Shown here in pieces: positions 1 through 6,578 of a stretch of 30,186 nucleotides of DNA; positions within the stretch are counted from its first letter, which is position 1, and each line of letters begins with the position of its first letter. The notes below the pieces were generated by a model that had not been told where the DNA came from, ran no database searches, and saw nothing but the letters and a program-made list of their open reading frames with translations. This DNA is from a virus: positions 1 to 30,186 of IMG/VR virus record IMGVR_UViG_3300027851_000094. The stretch is one strand, 5' to 3'. A program made the translations under genes and the position numbers.

Positions 1-69
1 TCAGCAAAGCCCTTGCCCGCTTCACGCGCGCAAGGGCCCTCGCCGGGTCAGATTTTGACAAAAAGACAG
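1..69 (+). repeat. Diverged 69-bp direct repeat, copy 1 (copy 2 at 1190-1258)
   Basis: Positions 1-69 align without gaps to 1190-1258. The first 23 bases are identical, then differences cluster. A stem is kept in both copies: GCCCTTGC at 9-16 pairs with GCAAGGGC at 30-37, and in copy 2 GCCCTTG at 1198-1204 pairs with CAAGGGC at 1220-1226, while the loop differs. Both copies lie in open frames read in the same phase, so the simplest reading is gene duplication; the conserved stem may be structural or may reflect protein constraint. Confidence 0.7.
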
Positions 70-146
70 CAGCGACGGTGCCCCATCGCGAATTGATGGA
101 CGCTTTCAATCGCTGGCGGAACGCATCTCGGCAAGACCTTCGCTGA
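3..146 (+). CDS. C-terminal end of an unknown protein (cut by window edge)
   Basis: An open frame enters from the left edge and ends at TGA 144-146, giving 47 residues. Its first part (SKALARF-x-RARALAGS) matches the middle of the protein encoded at 1042-1524, so the two genes are partial paralogues; after about 23 residues they diverge. The start lies outside the window. The 3' end overlaps the opposite-strand gene ending at 106 by 41 bases. No function is recognised. Coding status rests on the similarity to the second copy and is only moderately certain. Confidence 0.45.
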   Translation, partial: SKALARFTRARALAGSDFDKKTAATVPHRELMDAFNRWRNASRQDLR

Positions 147-387
147 TGCCATCTATCAACGCATCAAATTGCCCGGCGACAGACAGGGCATTCATCGACA
201 TCGCCTCGGATGTCCTTTCGTCGACTGCGAAGTTCGACCACATCTCGGTCATGGCATGGATGCGGGTGAGCAGCTTTTGCAGCGTCCCGTCCGGGTCAGC
301 ATCCCCCAGGCACCGATCAATCATCAATTGCCGCACAGCCCATTCAAGGACCACCAGCCGGGCATTTGTATCCGCGTCATCGCTCAT
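106..387 (-). CDS. Hypothetical protein, 93 aa
   Basis: A 93-residue soluble, acidic, mostly helical protein of unrecognised family. There is no signal peptide or membrane segment. The ATG at 387 is preceded by GAGG seven bases upstream, which supports this start. It is the last of three leftward genes (with 497-907 and 904-1056) separated from its neighbour by about 110 bases. No motif suggests a role; it is treated as a phage accessory gene because of its position among other small phage genes. Confidence 0.6.
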   Translation of the reverse strand: MSDDADTNARLVVLEWAVRQLMIDRCLGDADPDGTLQKLLTRIHAMTEMWSNFAVDERTSEAMSMNALSVAGQFDALIDGISEGLAEMRSASD

Positions 388-496
388 CGAATCGCCTCAT
401 GGGTTTGGGTTGAAACACCCCATGCTGGCGAAGGCGGCGCGGCGAGTCCATTCGCCGCGCCGTCACAACCTTGTCCCTGTTGCCCGGCAGGCCGGA

Positions 497-907
497 TCAG
501 CGATGACTGCCATGGGTGCGCACCATCATGCGCAGATATTCGATTTCAACCGGATCAAGGCGCGCGCCAAGCAGGTTGAAATCAAACAGGTTCGGATCGT
601 CCTGCAAGCCGTCGCGCAGGAAATCACAGGTGGCAATGCCCCTGCCCGGTCGATCGCGGGCATCCAGTGCAGTGTAGCTGACCTTGGCCATGATATGGCG
701 ACCACCAACCTCCATGATGCCGCTGGTGGCATCAAAACCGGCATAGCTCGCCCCCGTTGCCATCATGGCGGCATATTCGCAAAGCCGCTTGGCGGTCGCC
801 TGTTCGCGCCACAGCATGTAGCCCCATGTTCCGGCTCCTGCCACGGCAAAGGCGACCAGCAGCGCAATACCACGCAACTTCGTCTCTCGGTCCATCGGCG
901 CGTTCAT
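497..907 (-). CDS. Hypothetical membrane-anchored protein, 136 aa
   Basis: The protein has a short charged N-terminus, a single hydrophobic segment at about residues 12-32 (rich in Ala, Val, Gly) and a roughly 100-residue soluble part, so it is probably an inner-membrane protein with a periplasmic or cytoplasmic globular domain. The ATG at 907 overlaps the stop of the upstream gene as ATGA and has GGGGA just upstream, consistent with translational coupling. No family is recognised. It could be a superinfection-exclusion or other lysogenic-conversion protein, but that is only a guess from its topology and context. Confidence 0.6.
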   Translation of the reverse strand: MNAPMDRETKLRGIALLVAFAVAGAGTWGYMLWREQATAKRLCEYAAMMATGASYAGFDATSGIMEVGGRHIMAKVSYTALDARDRPGRGIATCDFLRDGLQDDPNLFDFNLLGARLDPVEIEYLRMMVRTHGSHR

Positions 908-1056
908 CTTTTTCCCCGTTTTTCCGCCCGCAGGCGTCTTGCGCTTGCCACATCGGTCCGCGCCTCACGCGTGATGATGACGCGCGCCCTCTCTCTCTGC
1001 AAATCCTTGATTTCACCTTTTTTGTGAGGCCCGACAAAACCATGCGCAATGATCAC
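904..1056 (-). CDS. Small basic hypothetical protein, about 50 aa
   Basis: A very basic frame (many Arg/Lys) ends at TGA 904-906, overlapping the ATG of the 497-907 gene as ATGA, which is the best evidence that it is translated. The frame is open to 1143, but that would run deep into the divergent gene starting at 1042; a GTG at 1056 with a GGCAGG sequence upstream gives 50 residues and is preferred here. No domain is recognised; the charge would suit nucleic-acid binding. The start is uncertain. Confidence 0.4.
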   Translation of the reverse strand: MIIAHGFVGPHKKGEIKDLQRERARVIITREARTDVASARRLRAEKRGKR

Positions 1057-1524
1057 CCTGATGACCTGCCGCCTTTTGCAGGTGGTTTCACGCCTCGTCC
1101 CCATGCGCTCAATGCCCATGATGCCGCCCGCAAGGGAACGCATCAGCTTGCCGATCTCGCCACCCCGCTCGCCCCTCTCTATCAGCGCCTCAGCAAAGCC
1201 CTTGCCCGCTTCGATCGGACAAGGGCCAGCGCCGGGTCAAATACTGACATAAAGACAGGGGCCGCTTGTCAGGCCGTGTTCCATCACCGCCGCTGGGGCG
1301 GCGTCACTGCCGTTGACAGAGCCACCGGCACGATGTGCCTGATTTTCGACAAGATGGACGCGCCCGCCGACACGATCCACATCCACCTGCCCGTCTGTGA
1401 CGCGCTGATGATCGCCGCCCATATTACCCGCTACGCCAATCTCTATCTGGCAGAGACGGTGCTGGCGGAAAGCGAGCGCGCCAAGCGCAGCGCCGACAGG
1501 CGGGCCGAAAGGGACAGGGGCTGA
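1042..1524 (+). CDS. Hypothetical protein, 160 aa
   Basis: A 160-residue soluble protein starting at ATG 1042 and ending at TGA 1522-1524. Residues about 50-73 share the SKALARF motif and following residues with the truncated frame at 3-146. The C-terminal third is a predicted helix rich in Arg, Glu and Ala that ends in a basic tail (RAKRSADRRAERDRG). The ribosome binding site is weak and the frame is open further upstream, so the start is tentative. No known family is recognised. Confidence 0.5.
   Translation: MRNDHPDDLPPFAGGFTPRPHALNAHDAARKGTHQLADLATPLAPLYQRLSKALARFDRTRASAGSNTDIKTGAACQAVFHHRRWGGVTAVDRATGTMCLIFDKMDAPADTIHIHLPVCDALMIAAHITRYANLYLAETVLAESERAKRSADRRAERDRG
1190..1258 (+). repeat. 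Diverged 69-bp direct repeat, copy 2
   Basis: This is the second copy of the repeat at 1-69, lying inside the 1042-1524 gene. The pairing arms 1198-1204 and 1220-1226 are preserved although the loop between them differs from copy 1. Confidence 0.7.
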
Positions 1525-1592
1525 TGCGCCGCCCCTCAACGATAGGACCCGTGATAGCGCACAAGCGTGCGCAGGCTTTCTTTCCTCGCCTG

Positions 1593-2069
1593 TTACGGGC
1601 ACCAGCCCTGTCGGCGGCCCCCGGCATAGGGGCGCGCAAATCCATCTTGCAGCAGGGTGGCGGCGATGTCGCGGCCATCGGCCAGCATCACCTCGGCATT
1701 GATGCGGCCCTGATATTTGTCGGCCCTGATCGCGCGCAGGCTGACAATCGAGGCAACCGGCAACAGCGCCTGCAGGGCAGCGCGCGCGGCGACCGCCTGG
1801 TGCTTTTCGCGACGGCATTTGCCGCGCATTTCGGCAGCGTCAATGCCGCTGATGCGAACCGCAACAGAAACCTGAATGTCTGGCCAGACCAGCACCACGG
1901 CGCGAAATGTGTCGCCATCCGTCACCGAGACAACACGCGCCGTCACCTTGTCAGGCAGCACTGTCCCGCCCAGGGCGGCGCAAGGCAGCAGGACCATACC
2001 CAGCGACATCAGACCCAGCGACATCAGACCCAGCGCCGCAACGCCCCGCAGCCAACACATCACAGCCAT
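1593..2069 (-). CDS. Secreted thermonuclease (staphylococcal nuclease family)
   Basis: This is a calcium-dependent phosphodiesterase-type nuclease of the SNase-like fold, predicted to be exported. Residues about 1-33 form a hydrophobic signal segment containing a tandem LMSLG. The nuclease domain follows at about 42-150: DGDT (D51, D53), then RISGIDAAE with R72, D77 and E80 matching the family's metal and catalytic Arg, Asp and Glu, and YQGR with R122 matching the second catalytic Arg. Length (158 aa) is typical. The ATG at 2069 has GAGGA nine bases upstream and is preferred over the ATG at 2096. It is divergent from the 2110 operon. In a phage it may degrade DNA in the envelope or outside the cell; that role is inferred. 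Confidence 0.85.
   Translation of the reverse strand: MAVMCWLRGVAALGLMSLGLMSLGMVLLPCAALGGTVLPDKVTARVVSVTDGDTFRAVVLVWPDIQVSVAVRISGIDAAEMRGKCRREKHQAVAARAALQALLPVASIVSLRAIRADKYQGRINAEVMLADGRDIAATLLQDGFARPYAGGRRQGWCP
2001..2035 (-). repeat. 15-bp tandem repeat in the nuclease signal peptide
   Basis: Two exact copies of CAGCGACATCAGACC (2001-2015, 2016-2030) plus a partial third copy lie in the coding region. They keep frame and duplicate five residues of the hydrophobic core of the signal segment, so length changes here would alter only the signal peptide. Confidence 0.85.
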
Positions 2070-2109
2070 TTTCGTTTTTCCTCGCCGCGCAACCACGGGA
2101 GCCTAGACC

Positions 2110-2352
2110 ATGCCTGACCTGCCGAAAACACCCGATTATCCCAACATGACGCTCAGCGACCGCGCGGTGCGCATCTTCTCGCGCGCCTGTGTCGTGCATG
2201 ACGCTGCCCGCCATGGCAGCCGCGCCGCGCAGCGGGCCAGCCTTGACAAGCTCATTGACGAAGCGCGGGGCGCGTTGATGCAGCTCGACAGGCTGGATGC
2301 CGCCATGCAGGCCACCCCGTCTGGCGACAAGCCCGCTCAGGTGTCGGCATGA
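2110..2352 (+). CDS. Hypothetical protein, 80 aa
   Basis: A small soluble protein, largely helical (residues about 15-70), with no recognised domain. It is the first gene of a plus-strand operon that ends with the integrase; its stop overlaps the next start as ATGA. GGGAG lies upstream of ATG 2110. The start is 40 bases from the divergent nuclease start at 2069, so promoters for both directions would have to lie in or around this short gap or further upstream. Function unknown. Confidence 0.6.
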   Translation: MPDLPKTPDYPNMTLSDRAVRIFSRACVVHDAARHGSRAAQRASLDKLIDEARGALMQLDRLDAAMQATPSGDKPAQVSA

Positions 2353-2591
2353 GCGCCCGCATCATCCCATGGCCCGTGGTGGCCCGGCCTGCGCCGCCAG
2401 CCGATGCGGCCACAGCCGGCATGACAAAAGCCTATGCCCCCGCCCCGGTCGATCCCGTCCGCATGGCGCGTTTCGAGCCGCCCGCCTCATTGCTCAGCAC
2501 ACTGACAGAACGGGTCAAGCCGGTGGTCAAGGGCCTCATCATTCTCGAAGTCGCCGCCGCTTTGCTGTTCCTCTGGGTCGCCCTGCCATGA
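2349..2591 (+). CDS. Small membrane protein, 80 aa
   Basis: The N-terminal 60 residues are Pro/Ala-rich and probably unstructured; residues about 62-80 form one strongly hydrophobic C-terminal segment (LIILEVAAALLFLWVALP), a tail-anchored topology. Start and stop overlap the neighbouring genes as ATGA, showing tight operon packing. No family is recognised. Confidence 0.6.
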   Translation: MSARIIPWPVVARPAPPADAATAGMTKAYAPAPVDPVRMARFEPPASLLSTLTERVKPVVKGLIILEVAAALLFLWVALP

Positions 2592-2962
2592 GCCAGAGCA
2601 AGAAGAGCCGCACCCCGAGCCACAATCTGGTCACGCATCACACAGCCAAGCCGCAACCCGTCAGTGGCATGAAAAAGAATTTCGGGCCCCGTCTGGCGCC
2701 CGTCACCCTGCCACAAATCGACATGGGCAAAACCCCGATCGATTGTGTCGATCATTATTACGCCCGCTTTGTCATGGCCGGTCGTCGCGCCCTGGGGCTG
2801 GCGCTGATGGCCGTGGGCATGGGCTTGGGCATGGGCTTGGTGTTGTCCAGTCAACAGGCCGAGGCCACGCCCTTGCAGGCGGCGCGCATCGCGCCACCTA
2901 TGAAGCCTTTGGCTGGCGCATGGAGCGCCAATGGCCCTTTGCAAGCTGCAGATCGGAACTGA
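2588..2962 (+). CDS. Small membrane protein, 124 aa
   Basis: The 60-residue N-terminus is basic and Pro-rich, followed by a single hydrophobic segment at about residues 68-87 containing a GMGLGMGLV repeat, then a short C-terminal tail. ATG 2588 overlaps the stop of the previous gene; the frame is open further upstream but the coupled start is preferred. No family is recognised. The gene is the third in the operon leading to the integrase. Confidence 0.6.
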   Translation: MSQSKKSRTPSHNLVTHHTAKPQPVSGMKKNFGPRLAPVTLPQIDMGKTPIDCVDHYYARFVMAGRRALGLALMAVGMGLGMGLVLSSQQAEATPLQAARIAPPMKPLAGAWSANGPLQAADRN

Positions 2963-2965
2963 AGG

Positions 2966-3103
2966 ATGAATGAATTTCCAGACCCCGACGCCGCCGCGCG
3001 CGCGACTTATCAGATTGCCATGACCATCTTTGCGGTCGGCTTTGTCTGGGGCGCGGCGATCACATGGGTGCTGCTCAGCATCATGGATATGTGCCAGCCA
3101 TGA
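2966..3103 (+). CDS. Very small single-pass membrane protein, 45 aa
   Basis: ATG 2966 follows the previous stop by three bases, with GAAGG overlapping the end of that gene. The protein has a short acidic N-terminus and a hydrophobic helix at about residues 16-40. Its stop overlaps the next gene's start as ATGA (3100-3103), which together with codon phase argues that it is real. Function unknown; three consecutive small membrane proteins before the integrase suggest a shared envelope-directed role. Confidence 0.55.
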   Translation: MNEFPDPDAAARATYQIAMTIFAVGFVWGAAITWVLLSIMDMCQP

Positions 3104-3723
3104 CCCCGGCCCGTGTCGAGCATGTCATGACGCTTGTCGGCGCTGCCATCCGCGCCGAGCTGCGCCGCATTGCCCGGCGCAAGGCCCCGCGCGAAAGTTT
3201 CGACGCCATGCTGGCAAGGCTCGACCAGCTTTTTCCTGCCGCGACTGATCTCCGCGCGGCACCACCTGAGGCGCGGCCTGATATTCCATTGGCGGGCCGC
3301 GCCTCTTTTTCACCGCCCGAGTTTTTGTCACCCGTGAAACAAACGCCCGAGTTTCACAAGCGGCGACCGGACGAACATCGTCCGGAGGGAGCCGCCATTC
3401 CCAACCCGTCATGGCCCGGTTCGCGGGCTGTAAAAGGGAGAGGGCCATCCACGCCTTCAACTTCATCCGGCGATGTGACGGGCCTCGCCGCCATCGGGCG
3501 GCGCCATCATGTCGCCGGTGTTCTCGGCGTCTCGCTCGACTGGTTTGATCGCCATCGCAAGGCGCTGGTGGCAGACCACGCTTTCCCCGCGCCGCTGCGC
3601 CCCACAGGCCAGCCGCGCTGGCAATTGGCCGATGTCATCCTATGGGCCGCATCAAGCAATCCCCCGCTTCTGCGCCGGGCTCAGGCCGCGCATCGGCGGA
3701 CAAGCAGAAAGGTGATGCCATGA
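3100..3723 (+). CDS. Putative DNA-binding protein with C-terminal HTH-like region, 207 aa
   Basis: Residues 1-50 are helical and basic, 55-120 are Pro/Ser-rich and probably disordered, and about 125-190 (GRRHHVAGVLGVSLDWFDRH and onward) resemble a winged helix-turn-helix of the kind seen in AlpA or excisionase-like proteins. ATG 3100 overlaps the upstream stop as ATGA, and its own stop overlaps the next gene at 3720 as ATGA. Placement directly before another HTH protein and the integrase suggests a recombination or regulatory role. The family assignment is tentative. Confidence 0.6.
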   Translation: MTPARVEHVMTLVGAAIRAELRRIARRKAPRESFDAMLARLDQLFPAATDLRAAPPEARPDIPLAGRASFSPPEFLSPVKQTPEFHKRRPDEHRPEGAAIPNPSWPGSRAVKGRGPSTPSTSSGDVTGLAAIGRRHHVAGVLGVSLDWFDRHRKALVADHAFPAPLRPTGQPRWQLADVILWAASSNPPLLRRAQAAHRRTSRKVMP

Positions 3724-4010
3724 CCAACATCCATCGCCTGCATGGATCGGGCCCGACGCATGGATCGGAAAAATCGCAGCGCCTCAAGCCGCGCCACTGG
3801 GTGCCGCGCGGACTGCGCGACCGCGATGCCGCCGCCTATATCGGCGTCTCGGTCAGCAAGTTCCGCGAGCTGGTGGACGACGGCAAGATGCCACCGCCCA
3901 AGCGCGACGGCGGCATTGTCGTCTGGGATCGCGAGGCGCTCGACCTCGCATTTGACGACTGGGGCCAATCGGAGTCAGGGTCGCAGGCCCGCAACAGCTT
4001 TGATGATTGA
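3720..4010 (+). CDS. Excisionase-like helix-turn-helix protein
   Basis: Residues about 33-82 contain RDRDAAAYIGVSVSKFRELV followed by a wing with GKMPPPKRDGGIVVWDREAL. This is the pattern of the HTH_17/MerR-like domain found in phage excisionases and AlpA-type regulators. At 96 residues it is a usual size. It overlaps the previous gene by ATGA and the integrase start by eight bases, a pairing typical of xis-int. It probably bends DNA at the attachment site to direct excision, or regulates integrase expression; the sequence does not separate these. Confidence 0.75.
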   Translation: MTNIHRLHGSGPTHGSEKSQRLKPRHWVPRGLRDRDAAAYIGVSVSKFRELVDDGKMPPPKRDGGIVVWDREALDLAFDDWGQSESGSQARNSFDD

Positions 4011-5076
4011 TCCGATGCGCCCGACATCGCTGCCCTTCCTTCAGGTTTATGTTGACCGCCACGGGCGGCAGCGCATCTATTACCGCCGCCAGGGCAAGCG
4101 TGTGGCACTGCGCGGGCCGCTGGGGTCGGCTGATTTCCATGCTGACTATGCCGCCGCTCATGCCGCCATGGCCTCGCCGGACAAGCCGCAGCCCGTGGCG
4201 CGGGTGGCGGACGACAGTTTCGCCGCGCTGATCCGCGCCTATAAGGCTTCGCCCGAGTTTGCCGCCAAGGCCAAAACAACACGCGCGGAATATGCCCGCG
4301 TCCTGCGCGTCATCGAAGCGGAGGATGGTCATCGCCGCCCGCGCGACATGCGCCGCAAGGATGTGCGCAAGCGCCGCGATGCCCGCGCCGCAACACCGGC
4401 CGCCGCCAATACATATCTCGGAATCTTGTCGCTGCTCTTGGGCTGGGCGGTTGAAACCGACTGGGATGAGGCGCTGACCATCAATGTCTGCGTCGGCATT
4501 TCCAAATTCGCGAGCGGTTCCTATCGTCCGTGGACGGATGACGAAAAGCGCGCCTTTGAAGCGCGCTGGCCGCTCGGCAGCAAGCAGCGCCTTGCCTATG
4601 CGCTGGCGCGCTACACAGGCCAGCGCCGCAGCGATCTTGTCGCCATGACACGCGGCCAACTCGCCGAGGGCGGCATTGCCATGCGCCAGCAAAAGACCGG
4701 CACCCAGCTCTGGATTCCGCTGCATCGCGCCTTGCGTGCCGCCATTGAGGCCATGCCCGCCGCTGATTGCCAGCATCTCACCTTTTTGACCAATGTGGAC
4801 GGCAAGCCCTTCAATGCGGTCTATTTTGGGGCATGGGTCGCGCAAGCCATCGCCGCAGCGGGCCTGCCGGAGGATTGCGTGTTGCATGGCCTGCGCCATT
4901 CGGCAGCCACCGATCTCGCCGAGGCGGGCTGTTCCACCGAAATGATCCGCGCCGTCACCGGCCATCGCAGCATGGCCATGGTCGAAAATTATACCCGCCG
5001 GGCGGACCAGAAGCGGCTGGCCAGATCGGCCATGACGATGCTGGAACAATCCGACCGCCACCGCAAAAAATCATGA
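4003..5076 (+). CDS. int: Tyrosine recombinase (phage integrase)
   Basis: The 357-residue protein performs site-specific integration and excision. An N-terminal arm-binding region (about 10-60) is followed by a core-binding helical domain (about 70-160) and the catalytic domain (about 175-345). Visible catalytic residues are R208 in TGQRRSDL, K231 in QQKTGTQ, H295 and R298 in HGLRHSAAT, H321 in TGHRS and the nucleophile Y330 in VENYTR, so the enzyme appears intact. ATG 4003 overlaps the excisionase-like gene; ATG 4015 is an alternative. The gene ends about 115 bases before a tRNA 3' segment that is the likely attachment core. Confidence 0.95.
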   Translation: MIDPMRPTSLPFLQVYVDRHGRQRIYYRRQGKRVALRGPLGSADFHADYAAAHAAMASPDKPQPVARVADDSFAALIRAYKASPEFAAKAKTTRAEYARVLRVIEAEDGHRRPRDMRRKDVRKRRDARAATPAAANTYLGILSLLLGWAVETDWDEALTINVCVGISKFASGSYRPWTDDEKRAFEARWPLGSKQRLAYALARYTGQRRSDLVAMTRGQLAEGGIAMRQQKTGTQLWIPLHRALRAAIEAMPAADCQHLTFLTNVDGKPFNAVYFGAWVAQAIAAAGLPEDCVLHGLRHSAATDLAEAGCSTEMIRAVTGHRSMAMVENYTRRADQKRLARSAMTMLEQSDRHRKKS

Positions 5077-5103
5077 TGCGCGAACAGGAACAGAACGCGA
5101 ATG

Positions 5104-5270
5104 TGTCTAACCTCACCGCGACAGAGTGTCTAACCTTTTCAGAGCCACCGCCCGACAGCGACTAAGCCAATGATTTTTATGTAAGATTTCTGGTACGCCC
5201 TAGGGGAGTCGAACCCCTCTTTCCAGAATGAAAAGAAGGGCATTCTCTCGTTATTTCAATGGGTTAGACA
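5104..5270. repeat. Three copies of TGTCTAACC flanking the attachment core (candidate integrase arm sites)
   Basis: TGTCTAACC occurs at 5104-5112 and 5127-5135, and its reverse complement GGTTAGACA at 5262-5270. Two direct copies on the integrase side and one inverted copy on the other side of the tRNA-derived core are the layout expected for arm-type binding sites of a tyrosine integrase. Confidence 0.65.
5191..5225 (-). other. attP: Phage attachment core (attP): 3' end of a tRNA gene
   Basis: On the minus strand this segment reads as a tRNA T-arm (AGGGG, TTCGACT, CCCCT), the 3' acceptor strand AGGGCGT, discriminator A and CCA ending at 5191. No matching 5' half (ACGCCCT or GCGCCCT with D-arm and anticodon arm) lies upstream, so it is a tRNA fragment, not a gene. 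Integrases of this class commonly use tRNA 3' ends as target. Phage genes on both sides indicate attP, not attL or attR. The isotype cannot be told from this fragment. Confidence 0.8.
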
Positions 5271-5403
5271 GCAGCGACGGCATGAGCCGCGCCTATATGT
5301 TTCAATGGCTTATGCCGACATCTGGCTACCCGCAATCGCCTCGATGCGCGCCGGGTTCCATGTTCATTTTTTCCGCCTCATTTGAGGTGGAAAAAAGGGA
5401 CAC

Positions 5404-5436
5404 AAAAAAGCCCCGGCACTCTTTCGAGGCCGGGGC
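5404..5436 (-). terminator. Intrinsic terminator at the end of the late operon
   Basis: GCCCCGGC at 5410-5417 pairs with GCCGGGGC at 5429-5436 around an 11-base loop. On the minus strand the hairpin is followed by six T (5409-5404), so it ends leftward late transcription before it reaches the attachment site. The stretch 5077-5501 has no other convincing gene. Confidence 0.85.
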
Positions 5437-5501
5437 AGTCACAGCAGGTCAGCGGGAGGAGGCTGCCTGCCAGGGCGGGCTGCTCACCCGCCGGATATCA
5501 T

Positions 5502-5774
5502 TCAGTTATCAGGCTGGGCCCGCGCCTGCCCCGCCAGCTCATCATAGCGGCTCGCCAGCGCGTCATAGGCAGCGCGATAACGACCGGCCAGCGCAAAGGC
5601 ATTATCGCCTGCCTGTGGCGCTGGCAGCGGCGCGGCGGGGGCCAGCAGTGCCGGGTCAATGACCGGGCAGGCGAGCAGGCGCTGCGTCGCCGGGCTTTCG
5701 CGCGGCAGCCCGGTCGAGAGACCCGAGCAGCCGGGCGTCATCAGCATCAAGCACACAGCCAGCATGTTTCGCAT
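5502..5774 (-). CDS. Outer-membrane spanin lipoprotein (Rz1-like)
   Basis: A 90-residue protein with an N-terminal hydrophobic signal and a lipobox-like TPGC (Cys16), a Pro/Ala-rich middle (about 40-53) and a short helical C-terminus. ATG 5774 has AAAGGA nine bases upstream. It overlaps the end of the i-spanin gene (5656-6117) by 119 bases in another frame, the overlapping arrangement typical of two-component spanins. The pair would link inner and outer membranes and fuse them at the last lysis step. The lipobox position -3 is Thr, which is less usual. Confidence 0.75.
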   Translation of the reverse strand: MRNMLAVCLMLMTPGCSGLSTGLPRESPATQRLLACPVIDPALLAPAAPLPAPQAGDNAFALAGRYRAAYDALASRYDELAGQARAQPDN

Positions 5775-6117
5775 CTGATTCAATCCTTTTGAGATAATCA
5801 TCGAGCCGACCGGCAGCTGCCGCCTCTTCAATCTGGCGCCGCGCCGCTGCCCGGGTGAAGGCCCGCAGGCTCTGTTCCAGCCGCGCGAAGCCCGCCTCAT
5901 GCGCCATCAGGCGGTCACCCTGCGCCGCGATGACCTTGTTTTTCTGCGCGGCTTCTGTCTCGATGCGGCCAACATGCTTTCCCGCGCCATAGGAGGCCCA
6001 GAGAAGCGCAGCAACAATCAGCGGTGCAATAACCCGCCAGTCACTCAAAACGCGCCCCAGCCAACCAAAAATGGGCACGGCGAAGGTTTTAACGGCAAGC
6101 CATACAACTTCAATCAT
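5656..6117 (-). CDS. Inner-membrane spanin (Rz-like)
   Basis: A 153-residue protein with an N-terminal membrane segment (about residues 28-45) followed by a long helical region rich in Ala, Arg, Gln and Glu (about 50-115), as expected for an i-spanin that spans the periplasm. Its start overlaps the endolysin stop as ATGA, and its 3' end contains the start of the lipoprotein gene. Family membership is inferred from topology, position and the overlapping partner, since Rz proteins vary greatly in sequence. Confidence 0.75.
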   Translation of the reverse strand: MIEVVWLAVKTFAVPIFGWLGRVLSDWRVIAPLIVAALLWASYGAGKHVGRIETEAAQKNKVIAAQGDRLMAHEAGFARLEQSLRAFTRAAARRQIEEAAAAGRLDDYLKRIESDAKHAGCVLDADDARLLGSLDRAAARKPGDAAPARLPGH

Positions 6118-6578
6118 CTCGGCAATCCCGCTGTTATCTGCCCGTGTGAATAGGTCAGGATTTGACGGCGCTGGTATCGATCCGCCACCGCCGAGACATG
6201 CACCCAGCCGCTTGATGGATTTACACCATCCCAGTTTTCCAGAATAAGCTGGTCGAAGGACACGTTGACGGCAACGTAGTGGGCGATATCAATATTGCTG
6301 ATCCCGGCAATTTCAATGTCAACCGCCTCGCCTTTGACATGCTGCGAGTGAGCGACGCCGCCACAGGCCGCATTGACGGCCGCTGAGCGATACCAGCTCA
6401 AACTGCCATCATAAATGATCGGGCGGCCAAATTGCGCGCGGACCGGCTCAAGAATGGTCTGGGCCACAAATTCAAGGCGCGGCAGAATGGTCGGCGGCGG
6501 CATATTGTCGAGATGCATTCGCCGCGCCGTGGCGCTCGCAATAGCTTCCTCTAATGTGAAGTGGGGTGACAGCTTCAT
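6114..6578 (-). CDS. Endolysin, peptidase M15 family
   Basis: This 154-residue peptidoglycan peptidase carries the M15A pattern: SWYRSAAVNAACGG, then SQHVKGEAVDIEI with zinc ligands H80 and D87, and SGWVHVS with the third ligand H127. The family cleaves peptide cross-links in the cell wall. There is no signal peptide, so release depends on the holin gene just upstream. ATGA overlaps join it to both the holin and the i-spanin. Length matches the compact phage members of the family. Confidence 0.9.
   Translation of the reverse strand: MKLSPHFTLEEAIASATARRMHLDNMPPPTILPRLEFVAQTILEPVRAQFGRPIIYDGSLSWYRSAAVNAACGGVAHSQHVKGEAVDIEIAGISNIDIAHYVAVNVSFDQLILENWDGVNPSSGWVHVSAVADRYQRRQILTYSHGQITAGLPR

Noticed and set aside
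3853-5061. Long minus-strand open frame opposite the integrase
   Set aside because: The integrase on the plus strand has all catalytic residues; the antisense frame is a by-product of GC-rich codon use.
5191-5265. A complete tRNA gene on the minus strand
   Set aside because: The T-arm, acceptor 3' strand and CCA are clear, but no 5' acceptor strand, D-arm or anticodon stem lies in the expected 75 bases, so only a 3' fragment is present.
64-5280. Identical 15-mer AGACAGCAGCGACGG at 64-78 and 5266-5280
   Set aside because: One 15-base match in a 30-kb GC-rich window is within chance expectation, and neither flank shows further similarity.
5228-5662. Plus-strand open frame across the attachment region
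   Set aside because: It crosses the att core flank, a terminator and the spanin gene, and has no ribosome site or recognisable protein.
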